Positions 62,698 to 64,000 of a stretch of DNA of 64,000 nt are shown piece by piece. The stretch's first letter is position 1; every line of letters starts with the position of its first letter. The notes beneath the pieces were generated by a model. The model was given only the letters and a program-made list of their open reading frames with translations, was not told the DNA's origin and made no database searches. This stretch comes from Clostridia bacterium (GTDB lineage: Bacteria > Bacillota > Clostridia > Oscillospirales > Acutalibacteraceae): positions 38,007 through 102,006 of the forward strand of contig JAFXLD010000037.1 in the NCBI GenBank assembly GCA_017531385.1. Direction: 5' to 3'. A program made the translations under genes and the position numbers.

Positions 62698-63744
62698 ATG
62701 AACTATACAGGAAATGAATGCCCCTCATGCGGCAAAAAATTTGAACAGACAGATGATATTGTCGTTTGTCCCGTCTGCGGAACACCTCAGCACAGAAGTT
62801 GCTGGAATGAAAACGGTAGATGTATCAACGAGGAAAAACACGCTGAAGGATTTATCTGGCAGATTCAGGGTACTGAGCCTGCTCACAACACTCCATCCAA
62901 GGACATAAAAATCTGTCCACGATGCGGCGAACACAACGAAAATTATGAACCCGTATGCATCAGATGCGGTGAAAGACTCAAAGCAAACCGTCAGACAATA
63001 GATGATCAGATGCCTACCTTTGAAGAAAAGCCCTTCGGTGATTGGCAGACACAGATAAATCCCAACAATTTTTCTCCTTATCAGAATGTTTATGCTGCAG
63101 ATGCGAGAACTGTTTACGGTACAGATGCAAAAATTGAAGATATCCCCGTTACGGAAATCGCAGAATACATTCAGAAAGATTCAAACAAATACATCGGTAA
63201 ATTTCTTGATATGCAGGAAAAGAACACAAAGCTCTCATGGAACTGGTCAGCAGGCATTTTTTCTGTATTCTGGTGTTTCTACCGTAAAATGGTCGGACTC
63301 GGTGTTGCATTGATTGCAATTTTATTCTCTGTATCTCTTGTTTCAAGCATTGCATCTGTTACTGTTTACGAGAAATACAAACCTGAAGTTTACGCTGAAT
63401 ATGAAACAATGGTTGAAGAATTACAAAAAATGCTGACAAGTGAATCTTCGACAAATGAAGAGTATTATACACTTGTTGCAAGGATTTTCACATCTCCTAT
63501 CAATATAACGGCAAATATTGTTCAGATAACAGCAACGCTGCTTATGAGTATTATAATGGGATTCTTCGGCAATAACTTCTATAAAAAGAAAGTACTCAAA
63601 GACATCAGATCACTCAGACGTATTTCCGGCGACAGCATGACTTACCATTTTTATCTTCAGCAAAAGGGAAATGTTTCAGTAGTAAATCTGATGATTCCCA
63701 TTCTTTGCAATATGTTTTTATCAATGCTGACAACTTATTTCTAA
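62698..63744 (+). CDS. Prokaryotic RING-finger and zinc-ribbon membrane protein
   Basis: 348 aa. Residues 7-44 read CPSCGKKFEQTDDIVVCPVC, then HRSCW and CINEE, the Prok-RING_1 pattern (C-C-C-C-H-C-C-type). A second zinc ribbon (CPRCG...CIRCG, residues about 75-98) follows, then a middle region and three or four helices typical of DUF2628 (AGIFSVFWCFYRKMVGLG). The zinc part should be cytoplasmic. RING fingers in eukaryotes are E3 ligases, but bacterial ones are not proven to be. It lies 3 kb from the secreted ubiquitin but in another operon. The stop TAA is the start of repeat element A3. Confidence 0.8.
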   Translation: MNYTGNECPSCGKKFEQTDDIVVCPVCGTPQHRSCWNENGRCINEEKHAEGFIWQIQGTEPAHNTPSKDIKICPRCGEHNENYEPVCIRCGERLKANRQTIDDQMPTFEEKPFGDWQTQINPNNFSPYQNVYAADARTVYGTDAKIEDIPVTEIAEYIQKDSNKYIGKFLDMQEKNTKLSWNWSAGIFSVFWCFYRKMVGLGVALIAILFSVSLVSSIASVTVYEKYKPEVYAEYETMVEELQKMLTSESSTNEEYYTLVARIFTSPINITANIVQITATLLMSIIMGFFGNNFYKKKVLKDIRSLRRISGDSMTYHFYLQQKGNVSVVNLMIPILCNMFLSMLTTYF

Positions 63745-63870
63745 ACAATAATTTAGCGAAGCTAAATTATTGTTTAAATTCTCAATTCTCAATTCGCAAT
63801 TATCGGAAGCCCTTCGGGCTTGAATTATAAAAATGGGTCAAAGGGCGAAGCCCTTTCCACAATTGCGAAT
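63742..63870. repeat. Intergenic repeat element, family A copy 3, truncated
   Basis: Inverted relative to copies 1 and 2. It keeps the TTTAGCGAAGCTAAA hairpin, GAGAATTGAGAATT arm and both AGGGC/GCCCT hairpins. The CGCAATT arm is cut at 63870, where an IS30-type end begins, so the IS probably inserted here. Confidence 0.8.
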
Positions 63871-64000
63871 GATAGATTGTCAAGTTAAGTGCAACACTTT
63901 AATAATTCAAGAGTAAGAATCTCAGCAGGAGATTTAAAACCAAATCGTTTTCTTGGTCTGTTATTGATTAAATCAACAACAAAAGATAAAAGGTCATCTG
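63871..64000 (-). mobile_element. IS30-family insertion sequence, one end only
   Basis: Sequence beyond the broken repeat carries the 3' end of an IS30-type transposase. The terminal sequence GATTGTCAAGTTAAGTGCAA is a candidate inverted repeat. The other end is outside the window. Confidence 0.7.
63885..64000 (-). CDS. IS30-family transposase, C-terminal fragment
   Basis: The last 38 codons are visible, with VVDLINNRPRKRFGFKSPAE followed by ILTLELLKCCT and TAA. NNRPRKRFGFKSPAE is the typical end of IS30/DDE transposases (the last catalytic-domain loop). The 5' part, including the HTH and DDE residues, lies beyond the window, so integrity is unknown. Confidence 0.8.
   Translation of the reverse strand, partial: DDLLSFVVDLINNRPRKRFGFKSPAEILTLELLKCCT

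Noticed and set aside
59116-63744. A bacterial ubiquitin conjugation pathway in this window
   Set aside because: The ubiquitin has no diglycine and is exported, and there is no E1, E2 or deubiquitinase gene nearby; the RING protein belongs to a different operon.
1-64000. tRNA, rRNA, CRISPR-Cas or prophage modules
   Set aside because: None was recognised on either strand; the only mobile DNA seen is the IS30 end and the intergenic repeats.

Overview
The window looks like a chromosomal piece of a low-to-moderate GC, endospore-forming gut Firmicute of the Ruminococcus/Oscillospirales type. The reasons are the AGGAGG-type ribosome sites, the sigma-A promoters with 17-bp spacers, spmA/spmB, an AbrB regulator, a T-box in front of ileS, two dockerin-bearing secreted proteins, and a tepA-ftsK/spoIIIE gene order like that of Bacillus. 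No rRNA, tRNA or CRISPR array was seen.

Layout. 1-2.3 kb: a truncated COG0523/CobW GTPase with a tandem His/Cys-rich tail and a secreted beta-solenoid-like protein. 2.3-6.7 kb: a lon-engB-lysA operon. 6.8-8.4 kb: a GPH-type sugar symporter broken by an in-frame TAA. 8.6-14 kb: a MacB-like ABC exporter, a dockerin protein and a 27-aa peptide. 14-17.8 kb: three small conserved proteins, a YfcE-like phosphoesterase, a two-gene DUF5058-type membrane pair and two small amphipathic peptides. 17.8-22.4 kb: spmAB, AbrB, a membrane-anchored protein and a penicillin-binding protein. 22.4-26.6 kb: a cell-surface polymer cluster (cytidylyltransferase, dehydrogenase, epimerase, acyltransferase). 26.7-39 kb: peptidase E, prfB, znuABC, tepA, ftsK, ygiQ, a ComEC-like MBL protein, DUF3006 and SH3 proteins. 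39-41.3 kb: rpsB-tsf. 41.4-45.5 kb: an AT-rich subtilase, a second dockerin protein, a HAD phosphatase and a LOG protein. 45.7-50.1 kb: a sugar operon (isomerase, oxidoreductase, BadF-type kinase, GH4). 50.2-54.4 kb: two regulator/membrane-protein loci, a type I toxin-antitoxin candidate and a GH35 galactosidase. 54.4-57.9 kb: ileS with its T-box. 57.9-59.6 kb: a two-gene secretion operon encoding a ubiquitin. 59.9-64 kb: a CofE-like ligase, a GH4 alpha-galactosidase, a prokaryotic RING protein and an IS30-family transposase end.

The most remarkable locus is 57961-59583. A signal peptide is fused exactly to a full ubiquitin fold that is 61/76 identical to human ubiquitin but lacks Gly75-Gly76. 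A Thr-rich linker, a CxxC motif and an amphipathic helix follow. Its operon partner is a secreted protein that ends in the same CDxCG-plus-amphipathic-helix module. Several free small peptides (13938, 17378, 17656, 53426) are themselves short hydrophobic or amphipathic helices, so the window may show an unrecognised secreted or surface helix system.

Two related families of 175-240 bp intergenic repeats share termini (AACAATAATT...AATTATTGTT). They sit at gene ends and sometimes supply the stop codon.
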